A program made the translations under genes and the position numbers. A stretch of DNA of 64,000 nucleotides from Arenibacter sp. F26102 (GTDB lineage Bacteria; Bacteroidota; Bacteroidia; Flavobacteriales; Flavobacteriaceae): positions 62,001 through 126,000 of the forward strand of contig NZ_JALKBC010000010.1 of the NCBI RefSeq assembly GCF_023015865.1, in the 5' to 3' direction. The notes beneath the pieces are model-generated. The model saw only the letters and a list, made by a program, of their open reading frames with translations, was not told where the DNA came from and ran no database searches. This document shows, piece after piece, positions 1 through 9,660 of this stretch; the stretch's first letter is position 1, and each line of letters starts with the position of its first letter.

Positions 1-386
1 GAGTTATTTTAAAATCAATAGTCCCTTATTTGTGGCTATATAAATTTTTTGCCTTTGTAATTATGCCCAATAAGAACCATAAGGAATCGCGGTCACTTTT
101 TGTTCGCGAGGCCAAGAAATTATATCAAAAGGAATTCATTCGATGGTTTAAGTTGACGTCGGAAATTAATCCGCTACTACATTTTTTCAGGACAGTGGAT
201 ATAAAGATTCCTACACTCTATGTAATGGGTGCAGAGGATTATCTGTTCTTGCCTACCATTAAACAAATAGTAATGGACCATAAAAGCTCTGAGTTGATTG
301 TAGTCCAGAACTGCGGGCATGTGGTGAATGTTGAGCAACCTCAATTTTTTAATGATACGGTAATAGAATATCTTTTAATAAAATAG
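1..386 (+). CDS. alpha/beta hydrolase, C-terminal part (5' end outside window)
   Basis: The reading frame is open from the first base of the window, so only the C-terminal ~127 residues are present. Two late alpha/beta-hydrolase landmarks are visible: a strand followed by GAEDYLFLP, where the catalytic Asp usually sits, and NCGHVVNVEQPQFF, with the catalytic His followed by the usual E-x-P. The nucleophile elbow lies upstream, out of view. A TTG at position 30 could be read as a start, but it would remove the hydrolase core, so I treat the gene as truncated by the window edge. Substrate unknown. A bidirectional hairpin follows the stop. Confidence 0.7.
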   Translation, partial: VILKSIVPYLWLYKFFAFVIMPNKNHKESRSLFVREAKKLYQKEFIRWFKLTSEINPLLHFFRTVDIKIPTLYVMGAEDYLFLPTIKQIVMDHKSSELIVVQNCGHVVNVEQPQFFNDTVIEYLLIK

Positions 387-488
387 ATCAAAGGTATTTT
401 TCCTATAACTTCTGAAATTTTTTTTATTGAAATTATAGCCCTTATGGAAATGGTTTTTAATCTACATTAACTGCTATTAAAACAAAAA

Positions 489-512
489 AAAACCGGTGCT
501 CCCACCGGTTTT
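489..512. terminator. bidirectional intrinsic terminator
   Basis: An 8-bp GC-rich stem (AACCGGTG/CACCGGTT, 491-498 and 503-510) with a CTCC loop is flanked by A and T tracts on either side. It lies between the rightward hydrolase and the leftward DUF4197 gene and can serve both. Confidence 0.8.
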
Positions 513-660
513 AAACTAACTAACTCAAAAAATACTAACTCAAACTTTTATTTTATAATTGTATTGCTACTTGGGCAATTTATAGGCTGTCATCCAGACT
601 TATAATTGTAACGATCATAAAATAGATTTATTGTATCAATTATCTATAAATCAGACACTT

Positions 661-1362
661 TTAATCTTGCAGCGCAAAAACCTTCTTCAAAACAGCTGTG
701 GTTCTAGAAGATGCCTTGGTCCTAATTTCTTTTTCTTCCACCGCGATCATCGTAAAAACACCGTTCAAAGCCTCTTGCGTAACATAATCTGTTAGGTCTG
801 GATTAACATTATTGGTAAGGGGAATATTGTTGTATCTGGTAATCAGATTATTCCATATTTTATCTGCCCCCACTTTTTCAAAGGAATTTTTAATAACAGG
901 ATTAAATTTGTTGTAGAGTTCTGTTTGTGTTGCGTTGGTAAGGTAGATGGTGGCTGCGTTATCTGCGCCCAATAGGATATTTTTAGCATCACTAAAGGTG
1001 ATGCCCTTAACTGCGTTAACGAATATCGGCGTAGCTTCCTTAACGGCATCCTCAGCTGCCCTGTTAAGTATTTTAAGTCCTTCATCCGCTAAATTGGAAA
1101 GTCCTATATCCCGCAGGGTCTTGTCTACTTTTTGTAATTCCTCGGGCAGCATAATTTTCACCAATTCGTTGCCAAAGAAGCCATCGGCTTGGGTTAGTTT
1201 ACTTACCTGTTTATCAATACCCATCGTGAGGGCTTCTCTAAGTCCGTTTGCAATTTCGTCATTGCCAATGGTTCCACCTTGCGGTAATTGATTGACCACC
1301 TGTTGTAATTCCGAACATCCAACGAATTGAAATAGGACTACGGCTAATAATAATTTTTTCAT
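661..1362 (-). CDS. DUF4197 lipoprotein
   Basis: A 233-residue protein with a short hydrophobic signal ending in FVGC, a lipobox-type cleavage site at about residue 16, so it is predicted to be a lipoprotein exported to the periplasm or outer membrane. The mature part matches the DUF4197 family from memory: repeated helical text, with NDEIANGLREALTMGI near the start and a late VTQEALNGVFTMIAVEEKEIR. Length is normal for the family. The function is unknown; no catalytic motif is visible. It is read alone, 55 bases downstream of the purU stop, and ends near a bidirectional terminator. Confidence 0.8.
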   Translation of the reverse strand: MKKLLLAVVLFQFVGCSELQQVVNQLPQGGTIGNDEIANGLREALTMGIDKQVSKLTQADGFFGNELVKIMLPEELQKVDKTLRDIGLSNLADEGLKILNRAAEDAVKEATPIFVNAVKGITFSDAKNILLGADNAATIYLTNATQTELYNKFNPVIKNSFEKVGADKIWNNLITRYNNIPLTNNVNPDLTDYVTQEALNGVFTMIAVEEKEIRTKASSRTTAVLKKVFALQD

Positions 1363-1417
1363 TTCTAAATTTTAAAGTTATAACTATAACTTAAGCTATA
1401 GGAATTTAGTACGTGGA

Positions 1418-2269
1418 CTACGAGAAAATTACAGTCTTGTTGTTGTAGACCATAGTTTTCCTTCTAATATGAAGCTTTACCGCCCTGGATAGTACAATTT
1501 TCTCCAAATCCCGTCCCTTGGTTATAAAATCCTTAATACTATGCGCATGGGTTACGGTAGTAACATCCTGCTCTATTATAGGGCCGGCATCCAGTTCCTC
1601 GGTAACATAATGGCTAGTAGCTCCAATAATTTTAACGCCCCTTTCAAAGGCAGCATGGTAAGGCTTGGCCCCGGCAAATGCAGGGAGAAAGGAATGGTGT
1701 ATATTGATAATTTTATTGGGATAATGGTCTATTACTTTGCCAGTTACAATTTGCATATATCTGGCCAATACTATAAAATCTATTTGATATTCTTTTAGAA
1801 GCGCCAGTTGACGATTTTCAGCTTCATTTTTTGTGCTTTTCGTTACCGGTATGTGGAAAAAGGGAATATCGAATTGTTTGGCAACATATTCCAGATCACT
1901 GTGATTACTAAGAATAAAGGGGATTTCAACTTCCAATTCCCCTGAGTTGTACCTACTTAACAAATCGTATAAACAATGATTGTATTTAGAAACGAATAGT
2001 GCCATTTTTGGCCTAAAAGATCCCAAATGTAAACTCCATTCCATATTATAAGACTGGGCCAATTCCTTTTCGAATTCTTGTTTCAAATTCTTCACCGCCG
2101 GAATGTTCTTTTCAAAATCACTTTCCAGTCTCATAAAAAAGACCCCCGCTTCTTTATCTACGTGTTGGTCTATATAAATAATATTGCCGCCTTTCTTATG
2201 TATAAATCCAGTTACGGAACTTATTATTCCAGATTGGTCCGGGCAATTAATGAGGATGGTTGTCTTCAA
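1418..2269 (-). CDS. purU: formyltetrahydrofolate deformylase
   Basis: PurU hydrolyses 10-formyl-tetrahydrofolate to formate and tetrahydrofolate, balancing the one-carbon pool and supplying formate for purine synthesis. Residues 3-75 form an N-terminal ACT domain (ILINCPDQSGIISSVTGFIH). Residues ~85-270 are the formyltransferase-fold catalytic domain, with NIHHSFLPAF carrying the catalytic Asn-His and HYVTEELDAGPIIEQ carrying the catalytic Asp. Length 283 is typical. The start is a TTG; the ACT domain begins at residue 3, so no downstream start is possible. It is divergent from icmF across 255 bases. Confidence 0.93.
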   Translation of the reverse strand: MKTTILINCPDQSGIISSVTGFIHKKGGNIIYIDQHVDKEAGVFFMRLESDFEKNIPAVKNLKQEFEKELAQSYNMEWSLHLGSFRPKMALFVSKYNHCLYDLLSRYNSGELEVEIPFILSNHSDLEYVAKQFDIPFFHIPVTKSTKNEAENRQLALLKEYQIDFIVLARYMQIVTGKVIDHYPNKIINIHHSFLPAFAGAKPYHAAFERGVKIIGATSHYVTEELDAGPIIEQDVTTVTHAHSIKDFITKGRDLEKIVLSRAVKLHIRRKTMVYNNKTVIFS

Positions 2270-2524
2270 GGTTAATTTGTTTTAAGTCGTAAAATTAGGA
2301 TTTTAGGAATGAAGTACTCTGGTTACAGGGTATTTTTATAATATTCTAATTTTATGGTTGTATAATTTGCGATTTCGTTAAATTGCACCCGTATAATTGT
2401 CCTTTTTTTGTCTATTAAAATGTGTACGACTAGTTATTTCAATTGCTCCAATAACCACTATAGGGAACAATTGTATAAAAGGTGGTTTTCATTTAATTCT
2501 TAAAAGGGAATTAGTATTGTTATT

Positions 2525-5500
2525 ATGAAGCAAAAGCCACCATATACACCAAAGAATAAAGTCCGTATTGTTACTGCAGCCTCCCTTTTTGATGGTCATG
2601 ATGCTGCAATTAATATAATGCGACGTATTATTCAGTCTACCGGTGTGGAAGTAATACATTTAGGTCATGATCGCAGTGTCTCGGAAGTTGTGGATTGTGC
2701 CATTCAGGAAGACGTAAATGCCATAGCCATAACTTCATATCAAGGGGGGCATAATGAGTATTTCAAGTACATGCATGATCTTTTATTGGAAAGAGGAGCA
2801 GACCACATTAAAATTTTTGGCGGAGGCGGCGGGGTTATTTTGCCTGAAGAAATCAAGGAATTGGTGGACTATGGAATAACTCGTATATATTCCCCGGATG
2901 ATGGCAGGACCATGGGTCTGCAGGGGATGATAAATGATTTGGTACGGCAAAGCGATTTTCCAATGCCCTCCTTTAAAATTGAGAAAGGCCACACTTTGGT
3001 CCAATTCCTAAAGGATAAGGATGTAAAGGCAATAGGAAGGCTAATTTCCTTGGCCGAAAATAGGCATGGTGAATTTACTAAGTTATTTTCTGGTGTGAAG
3101 CCATTGGATGGCACTGTGCCGGTATTAGGAGTTACAGGCACCGGAGGGGCAGGAAAATCTAGTTTGGTAGATGAATTGGTCCGAAGATTTTTAATGGATT
3201 TTCCCAATAAAACAATTGGAATAATTTCTGTGGACCCCTCCAAAAGAAAAACAGGTGGTGCCTTGTTGGGAGACCGTATTCGCATGAATGCCATAAACGA
3301 TCCCCGAGTCTACATGCGTTCTTTGGCTACACGGCAATCCAATCTGGCCTTGTCCAAACATGTGGATGAAGCCGTACAGGTTTTAAAGGTGGCAGGGTTC
3401 GACTTAATTATTTTGGAAACTTCGGGAATAGGGCAATCGGATACTGAGATAATTGAACACAGCGATGTTTCGCTTTATGTGATGACACCGGAATTTGGTG
3501 CAGCTACGCAGTTGGAGAAAATAGACATGTTGGATTTTGCCAACATTGTGGCTATTAACAAATTTGATAAAAGAGGGGCTTTGGATGCTTTGAGGGATGT
3601 GAAAAAGCAATATGTACGCAATCATGGGCTTTGGGAGGCAAATCAGGATGAGCTACCTGTCTTCGGAACAATTGCCTCACAATTTAATGACCCCGGAATG
3701 AATCGGCTGTATAAGTTGGTCATGGACAAGTTGGCAGCCAAAACAGGAACGGCATTGAATTCCCTATTCGAAATTGCCAATACCGATCCACAGAAAATTT
3801 TTATAATACCTCCTGCCCGTACTCGCTATTTATCTGAAATAGCTGAAAACAATAGGGCTTATGATAAAAAGGCCATTTATCAAGCAGATCTGGCCCAAAA
3901 ATTATATGGTATTTTTTTAACCATTCAGTCTATATCCGGAGCGGAGGCCAATGTGGATTTTAGTGGGTTTCTGAGGAAAAACGGGATAAACACTGAAGGC
4001 ATTCTAAAGTTGGCAATGCCTGATGATAAAAAACAATTGTTGAAACTCTTGTTCAAAGAATTCGATAAACTTAAAATGAATTTGGATCCCCACAACTGGG
4101 AGCTTATTACGAATTGGAAAAAAAAGGTTCTAGATTACAGGTCAGAAGTCTTCAATTTCAACGTAAGAGGAAAGGAAATTAAAATTGAAACACATACCAA
4201 ATCCCTGGCTCAAACCAATATTCCTAAAATATCGCTGCCAAAATATAAGGCATGGGGAGATATTCTTAGCTGGATTCTTCAGGAAAACGTTCCTGGGGAG
4301 TTTCCCTACACTGCCGGACTTTATCCATTTAAGAGAACAGAAGAGGATCCAGCTAGGATGTTTGCCGGAGAGGGTGGTCCCGAACGAACCAACAGACGTT
4401 TTCATTATGTTAGCTTAGGATTGCCGGCCAAGCGTTTGTCCACCGCCTTTGATTCGGTAACGCTTTATGGACATAATCCCGATTACAGGCCGGATATCTA
4501 TGGTAAAATTGGCAATGCAGGAGTTTCTGTCTGCTGTTTGGACGATGCCAAAAAGTTGTATTCCGGCTTCGATCTGTGCAGTCCTACAACCTCTGTAAGT
4601 ATGACTATAAATGGTCCTGCGCCCATGTTATTGGGCTATTTTCTGAATGCCGCCATTGATCAAAATTGTGAAAAATATATTGTTAAAAATGGACTGGAAA
4701 AAGGGGTTGAACAAAAGATAGAAGCTATTTATAAGGGAAAGGGCATGGGGAGACCAAAATATATAGGTAATCTGCCCGAAGGTAATAATGGTTTGGGGTT
4801 AATGCTTTTAGGTATTACAGGTGATCAGGTTTTGCCGAGCAATGTATACGCTGAAATTAAGGCCAAAACCTTGAATAAAGTTAGGGGCACGGTACAAGCA
4901 GACATCTTAAAGGAAGATCAGGCCCAAAATACCTGTATTTTTTCAACGGAATTTGCCTTGCGACTAATGGGTGATGTGCAGGAATATTTTATACAGAACG
5001 AGGTGCGCAATTTTTATTCTGTATCTATCTCGGGTTATCACATTGCCGAAGCAGGAGCCAATCCAATTACCCAATTGGCATTTACCCTATCCAACGGTTT
5101 TACCTATGTGGAGTATTATCTGAGCAGAGGTATGGATATCAATAAATTTGGACCCAATCTGTCCTTTTTCTTCTCCAATGGGGTTGATCCCGAATATGCC
5201 GTAATTGGCAGGGTTGCCCGTAGAATCTGGGCAAAGGCAATGAACCTTAAATATGGGGCAGATCCAAGGGCTCAAATGTTAAAGTATCATATTCAGACTT
5301 CAGGCCGCAGCTTGCATGCCCAGGAAATAGATTTTAATGATATCCGTACCACTCTACAGGCGCTATATGCCATCTATGATAATTGCAATTCACTGCACAC
5401 CAACGCCTATGATGAGGCAATAACCACTCCAACTGAGGAGTCCGTTCGTAGGGCCATGGCCATTCAATTGATAATAAACAAGGAATTGGGCTTGACAAAA

Positions 5501-5983
5501 AACGAAAATTCATTACAGGGTTCGTTTATAATAGAAGAATTGACAGATCTGGTAGAGGAGGCCGTTCTGTTGGAATTTGACCGTATTACGGAACGCGGGG
5601 GAGTATTGGGAGCTATGGAGACCATGTATCAAAGATCTAAAATTCAGGAAGAGAGCCTGTATTATGAGACTCTAAAGCACAACGGGCAATTTCCTATTAT
5701 AGGGGTGAATACCTTTTTAAGTTCCAAAGGGTCGCCTACAATTTTACCGGCAGAGGTAATCCGGGCCACTGAGGCCGAAAAGAAGGCTCAAATTGGTACT
5801 TTGGAAAATTTACACGCTATAATGGGCGATTCGGCAAGACAGCAATTGGAAGAATTACAGATCGTAGCTGTTAAAAACGATAATATTTTTGAAAAGCTTA
5901 TGGAGGTTACCAAGTTCTGTTCCTTAGGGCAAATAACCAAAGCATTGTTTGGCGTGGGAGGGCAGTATAGGAGGAATATGTGA
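2525..5983 (+). CDS. icmF: fused isobutyryl-CoA mutase (IcmF), B12-dependent
   Basis: A single 1152-residue chain fuses three modules. A B12-binding domain (residues ~12-145) has DGHDAA, with His26 as likely cobalt ligand. A MeaB-type G-protein chaperone (~195-440) has Walker A GTGGAGKS at 205-212. The mutase TIM-barrel subunit covers ~570-1110. The substrate pocket reads TAGLYPFKR (Phe602) and QAQNT (Gln801), where methylmalonyl-CoA mutase has Tyr and Arg; Phe/Gln is the established signature of isobutyryl-CoA mutase. It should interconvert isobutyryl-CoA and n-butyryl-CoA and carry its own GTPase for cofactor loading. The gene stands alone, divergent from purU. Confidence 0.95.
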   Translation: MKQKPPYTPKNKVRIVTAASLFDGHDAAINIMRRIIQSTGVEVIHLGHDRSVSEVVDCAIQEDVNAIAITSYQGGHNEYFKYMHDLLLERGADHIKIFGGGGGVILPEEIKELVDYGITRIYSPDDGRTMGLQGMINDLVRQSDFPMPSFKIEKGHTLVQFLKDKDVKAIGRLISLAENRHGEFTKLFSGVKPLDGTVPVLGVTGTGGAGKSSLVDELVRRFLMDFPNKTIGIISVDPSKRKTGGALLGDRIRMNAINDPRVYMRSLATRQSNLALSKHVDEAVQVLKVAGFDLIILETSGIGQSDTEIIEHSDVSLYVMTPEFGAATQLEKIDMLDFANIVAINKFDKRGALDALRDVKKQYVRNHGLWEANQDELPVFGTIASQFNDPGMNRLYKLVMDKLAAKTGTALNSLFEIANTDPQKIFIIPPARTRYLSEIAENNRAYDKKAIYQADLAQKLYGIFLTIQSISGAEANVDFSGFLRKNGINTEGILKLAMPDDKKQLLKLLFKEFDKLKMNLDPHNWELITNWKKKVLDYRSEVFNFNVRGKEIKIETHTKSLAQTNIPKISLPKYKAWGDILSWILQENVPGEFPYTAGLYPFKRTEEDPARMFAGEGGPERTNRRFHYVSLGLPAKRLSTAFDSVTLYGHNPDYRPDIYGKIGNAGVSVCCLDDAKKLYSGFDLCSPTTSVSMTINGPAPMLLGYFLNAAIDQNCEKYIVKNGLEKGVEQKIEAIYKGKGMGRPKYIGNLPEGNNGLGLMLLGITGDQVLPSNVYAEIKAKTLNKVRGTVQADILKEDQAQNTCIFSTEFALRLMGDVQEYFIQNEVRNFYSVSISGYHIAEAGANPITQLAFTLSNGFTYVEYYLSRGMDINKFGPNLSFFFSNGVDPEYAVIGRVARRIWAKAMNLKYGADPRAQMLKYHIQTSGRSLHAQEIDFNDIRTTLQALYAIYDNCNSLHTNAYDEAITTPTEESVRRAMAIQLIINKELGLTKNENSLQGSFIIEELTDLVEEAVLLEFDRITERGGVLGAMETMYQRSKIQEESLYYETLKHNGQFPIIGVNTFLSSKGSPTILPAEVIRATEAEKKAQIGTLENLHAIMGDSARQQLEELQIVAVKNDNIFEKLMEVTKFCSLGQITKALFGVGGQYRRNM

Positions 5984-6096
5984 TTTGGTCTATTTAAAAG
6001 AGATTACTGCCAGTTGAAGGATTTCGTAATTCCTTTAAACTCTAGCAATATAGGTGACTGATTTTATTAGTAGGAATATGTTTTGAGGAAGAGATC

Positions 6097-6489
6097 CTAA
6101 CTCCGAATGGATCGTCTCCATACTTTGTACAATCTTCGGAAACTTTTTATTTCGCTTCTCAAAAGATTTAGGTATTCTTTTTCCTTCACCCCATCCTTTT
6201 CCAAACCTGTGCAATAGGAGTTTATGTTTCTTATGATAACATTGATGAAAGTGGCGCTTCTCATTCTAGCAGCTTGACAATCGGAGCGCTCTGCTTCTGC
6301 TATTTGCTGAGGAATTAAAATGGAATCCGTTAATAGGGAGTCTACCATAATATCCCGAAGGCTGTTGGATTGATATAGTTTTAGCAAATCCTTATTATAA
6401 GATAGGTACGAAGCAATTTCCCTGCTCATCTGTAAAAGATCCAAGGATTTGCGATAAATCGGAATCGTACTTAAGTTTTTGTAAGGCAT
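6097..6489 (-). CDS. small helical protein, four-helix-bundle-like
   Basis: A 130-residue, basic, all-helical protein with no signal peptide. The order of features (IYRKSLDLLQMSREIASYL, then DSLLTDSILIPQQIAEAERSD, then a long helix and a basic C-terminal helix) recalls the S23/four-helix-bundle family, whose hallmark is SIPxNIAEG; here the corresponding text is ILIPQQIAEAE. That is a similarity by eye only. No neighbours in an operon: it converges on icmF and diverges from the Lrp regulator. Function unknown. Confidence 0.65.
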   Translation of the reverse strand: MPYKNLSTIPIYRKSLDLLQMSREIASYLSYNKDLLKLYQSNSLRDIMVDSLLTDSILIPQQIAEAERSDCQAARMRSATFINVIIRNINSYCTGLEKDGVKEKEYLNLLRSEIKSFRRLYKVWRRSIRS

Positions 6490-6607
6490 TTTATTATTGC
6501 AACTTTTGTTATATAAAATTACGTAGAAATTAAAGAAAATGAATTTATAATATAAAGTAAAATTGTAAATTAGCTATTGAAAGTTAATAATTTTAATCAT
6601 TTATATA

Positions 6608-7060
6608 TTGAATACAAAGATAGATGTCCTTAATTGGAAGATTTTGAAATTGCTACAGGAAAATGCCAGGGAATCTTTTGCCAATATTGGAAGAAAAGTA
6701 GGGTTAACCCCTCCTGCGGTTGCGGAAAGGGTAAAAAAAATGGAAGATATAGGGGTTATCTCAGGGTACAAAGCAGTGGTATCCCATTCGCATACAGGCT
6801 ATCAGTTAAAAGCCATAATTACCCTACGTGCTTTTATGGGGAAATTACGACCGTTTTTAGAAATTGTAAATACTTATGAGGAAGTCGTTAATTGTTATCG
6901 GATTACCGGAAACGAGAATATTATAATGTTGGTGGTTTTAAAAGATCAATTTCACTTGGAAAAATTTATTGACAAGCTCATTCAATATGGAGAGACTCGG
7001 ACCCATATTATCCTGTCCGATGTGGTTTCCAATGCTCCAATAAGAAAAAGGGAAGCTTAA
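6608..7060 (+). CDS. Lrp/AsnC-family transcriptional regulator
   Basis: The 150-residue length and the N-terminal winged helix-turn-helix (DVLNWKILKLLQENARESFANI, then GLTPPAVAERVKKMEDIGVI) followed by a RAM/ligand-binding domain (~70-145) are characteristic of Lrp/AsnC regulators, which sense amino acids and often control their transport or metabolism. The start is TTG; no ATG lies before the helix-turn-helix. No partner gene is adjacent, so the effector and targets cannot be inferred. Confidence 0.9.
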   Translation: MNTKIDVLNWKILKLLQENARESFANIGRKVGLTPPAVAERVKKMEDIGVISGYKAVVSHSHTGYQLKAIITLRAFMGKLRPFLEIVNTYEEVVNCYRITGNENIIMLVVLKDQFHLEKFIDKLIQYGETRTHIILSDVVSNAPIRKREA

Positions 7061-7155
7061 GGCGGTGTTTAATGCTATTACCAAGGGAATTTTTAACTAA
7101 AACAGCTTTACCCCTTTGGTGCTAAAGTATTTATTATTTAATTTAATGTATTATA

Positions 7156-7180
7156 ACGGACCAATTGGAAAGTTGTCCGT
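7156..7180. repeat. inverted repeat ACGGAC-N13-GTCCGT
   Basis: Perfect 6-bp arms (7156-7161 and 7175-7180) in the 221-base gap between the Lrp gene and the esterase-like gene. It could be a weak terminator for the regulator or an operator upstream of the next gene; there is no T tract to favour the first. Confidence 0.35.
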
Positions 7181-7281
7181 GTTTGAATTTTGCCTAAAAG
7201 ATCAGTTTTCTGAATCTTATATACGTTGGAAGGTTAAGTACACTCTATTAATTTGGCTAGATATTTGATGACAATAAGTCT

Positions 7282-8694
7282 ATGAAGAAATTTATATTAT
7301 TACTGTTCCTTGGAACGGTTTTTTTTGGTAATTCGCAGCAGATAACCTTGAAGAAAGGCATTGTAATGGATTCGATCGCTGTTAAGGATTCCATATCGGA
7401 AAGTTTTTCACTATATCTTCCTACTAGCTTTGAAGTTGAGAAAAATTGGCCTATTCTTTTTGTTTTTGACATGGCAGGAAAGGGTAAACAGGCTATTCGC
7501 ATGTTTAAGGATGCTGCTGAAAAGCAAGGGTATATCTTAGCGGCTTCAAACAATGTTAACGACACTTTGACCACCTCCCAAAATATTCTCATAACCGGGA
7601 GAATGTTCAATGAAATTATCACGCTATTGCCTATTCAAAAGGATAGAACCTATAGTGCGGGATTCGATAGCGGCGCCAGATTTGCCTCCGTCCTGCCAAT
7701 TTTCGTAAAGGGTATTGATGGGGTAATTTCCTGTGGTGCAGGGTATCCAAATTTGGAAATATTGGACGGGAACAATTTATTTCATTTTATAGGAATTGTT
7801 GGTAAGGAAGATTATGCCTATCCCGAAATGTTGATTGGGAAATCCGTACTTGGTAGATTAAAATTCCCTAATCATTTGTTGTTATTTAAAGGAGGTCATG
7901 CATGGCCCGATACCCAATATTTGGAAAAAGCCTTGGAAATATTCACTTTATCTGCCATGGCCAAGGGTAAAATTGGGAAGGATGAGGCTTATGTGGATAG
8001 TGCCTATGCTCAAAATCTGCAGGAAATAAATCGTTTAATTAGGTCTAACAACTTGATTCAGGCCGATAATTTATTGGAGGAAGTTATGTCTGTGTACAGA
8101 GTGTTTAAAGATACCGATTCCTTGAAGAAAATAAAGCGAGAACTGAAAAAGGACAAGGTTTTTAAGACAATGACTCGCAATGAAAACAATACATTGCTAA
8201 AGGAGTCATTTATAAAGGAGGATTATGTCTATTATTTGGAGGAGGATTTAGCCACTTATAATTACAATAATTTGGGCTGGTGGATATACCAAATGGGGGA
8301 ATTAAAGAAGTATGACAAAAGTAAAATTGAGGCTGAAAAGGAAATGGGGAAACGGCTTTTGGGTTACGTTAATGCTTTGATCGAAGATAACATAGATATT
8401 GTTAGTGCGGGGAGTCAGGTAGATCAGGAAGTGCTAAGTCTACTTTGGATGTTAAAAACAATAACAGATCCCGATGACTATAGTTATTATCTAAAAATAA
8501 TAGCCAGCAGCGCCCAAATGGAAGACTATGGAACATCATTGTTTTATCTGGAGGAATTATTGAAAAAGGGGTATGCCGATAAAGCTGAATTATATAGTTT
8601 GGAGGGTACGGCCCTGCTACGGATTACCCCTGAGTTCAATGAGATTGTGGCTAAATATTTAAAGGACGCCCGTTACGATATCATTGAAGAATAG
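7282..8694 (+). CDS. exported alpha/beta-hydrolase-like (esterase-type) protein
   Basis: A 470-residue protein with an N-terminal signal (KKFILLLFLGTVFFGNSQ). Residues ~40-230 look like a feruloyl-esterase/PHB-depolymerase type fold: YLPTSFEVEKNWPILFVFDM, a nucleophile-elbow-like stretch AGFDSGARFAS, and LLLFKGGHAWP with a plausible catalytic His. The elbow is FDSGA rather than a clean G-x-S-x-G, so activity is not assured. Residues ~240-470 are helical and repeat-like. Expected in the periplasm. Substrate unknown. Confidence 0.75.
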   Translation: MKKFILLLFLGTVFFGNSQQITLKKGIVMDSIAVKDSISESFSLYLPTSFEVEKNWPILFVFDMAGKGKQAIRMFKDAAEKQGYILAASNNVNDTLTTSQNILITGRMFNEIITLLPIQKDRTYSAGFDSGARFASVLPIFVKGIDGVISCGAGYPNLEILDGNNLFHFIGIVGKEDYAYPEMLIGKSVLGRLKFPNHLLLFKGGHAWPDTQYLEKALEIFTLSAMAKGKIGKDEAYVDSAYAQNLQEINRLIRSNNLIQADNLLEEVMSVYRVFKDTDSLKKIKRELKKDKVFKTMTRNENNTLLKESFIKEDYVYYLEEDLATYNYNNLGWWIYQMGELKKYDKSKIEAEKEMGKRLLGYVNALIEDNIDIVSAGSQVDQEVLSLLWMLKTITDPDDYSYYLKIIASSAQMEDYGTSLFYLEELLKKGYADKAELYSLEGTALLRITPEFNEIVAKYLKDARYDIIEE

Positions 8695-8820
8695 ACGCTG
8701 CTATTATTGGAGATTTATGGCTATGATCATTGTCTTTGCTCCTGGACTTAGGTTATCTGAAGTCTTTTAATTTACATTCGGTAATGGGGAATAAACCACA
8801 TAAAAAAAATAGTTCTTATG

Positions 8821-8849
8821 TTTCATTCGGAAACCCCATCTGAATGAAA
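8821..8849. repeat. intergenic hairpin TTTCATTC/GAATGAAA
   Basis: Perfect 8-bp arms with a 13-base loop in the 272-base gap after the esterase-like gene. It may end that transcript, but it lacks a T run directly behind the stem. Confidence 0.35.
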
Positions 8850-8966
8850 TTTCCCAAGTTTCCAGTTTGCGGGTTTCCGTTCCGAAAATACCTTAAACTT
8901 GGTCGGTTTCAAGAAATTTTTTATTCAGAAATGCGGAAGTTGTATTTTTATGCCAAAAGCAGGAAA

Positions 8967-9605
8967 ATGAAGCAGTTATTTTTGATTTTGGTGATATTTA
9001 CGTTGGGTTGTAAGGAAAAAAGATATCACGACGAGGAGCAGGGGAAAATGGCCGTAGTGGAATCCAGTTCTTTGGAGGATATAGTGCGATTTCAGAAAAA
9101 AATGAATGAGGAATTCAAAAACCCTGAAACTTCGCCCTTACCGGATAGGTTTAGAAAGGATTTTACGACTTTGGATTTTTATAAACCCGATACTACATAT
9201 AGGATAACCGCAAAATTCACTAGAACACCTGAGGCCTTACCCTTCCTTATGCCAACGACCACTGAAAGACAGACTGAGGAGGTTGTGTATGGGGTAGTGA
9301 CTTTTAGCCTAAATGGACGCAATCATAAATTGGAAGTATATCAAAATCAGGAGTTAATGCAGCAGGAAAAGTATAGGGATTATTTGTTTTTGCCCTTTGC
9401 GGACCTTACCAATGGAGAGGAAACCTATGGTGGAGGTAGGTATTTGGACTTGACTATACCTGACGGTGATACTATTCTGTTGGATTTTAATAGGGCATAT
9501 AATCCAAATTGCGCTTATAATCCCAAATATTCCTGTCCGTTGGTGCCAAAACAAAATAGACTAGATATTGAAATTTTAGCAGGGGTGAAGGCATTTAAAA
9601 AATGA
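8967..9605 (+). CDS. DUF1684 lipoprotein
   Basis: The start is placed at the ATG that gives a lipoprotein signal (KQLFLILVIFTLGC), although the frame is open back to 8844; the extra upstream residues would bury the signal. Residues ~45-212 match DUF1684: YGGGRYLDLTIPDG, DFNRAYNPNCAYNPKYSCP and a C-terminal QNRLDIEILAG. The family has unknown function and usually occurs as a cytoplasmic or lipid-anchored protein. It is read alone and ended by a strong terminator. Confidence 0.85.
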   Translation: MKQLFLILVIFTLGCKEKRYHDEEQGKMAVVESSSLEDIVRFQKKMNEEFKNPETSPLPDRFRKDFTTLDFYKPDTTYRITAKFTRTPEALPFLMPTTTERQTEEVVYGVVTFSLNGRNHKLEVYQNQELMQQEKYRDYLFLPFADLTNGEETYGGGRYLDLTIPDGDTILLDFNRAYNPNCAYNPKYSCPLVPKQNRLDIEILAGVKAFKK

Positions 9606-9616
9606 TAAAAATTAAA

Positions 9617-9637
9617 AGCCCCGCATTAAGCGGGGCT
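9617..9637. terminator. bidirectional intrinsic terminator
   Basis: An 8-bp stem AGCCCCGC/GCGGGGCT with loop ATTAA (9625-9629), preceded by an A run. It lies between the DUF1684 gene and the convergent porin gene. Confidence 0.85.
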
Positions 9638-9660
9638 ATAAATAATAAACTCAATTTTGT

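Noticed and set aside
7156-7180. ACGGAC-N13-GTCCGT as a third LytTR operator
   Set aside because: The core GGAC/GTCC is shared but the spacing is 13, not 17 bases, and it is 50 kb from the island.
8844-8966. Upstream extension of the DUF1684 gene
   Set aside because: The added 41 residues would precede and disable the lipoprotein signal; the ATG at 8967 is the sensible start.
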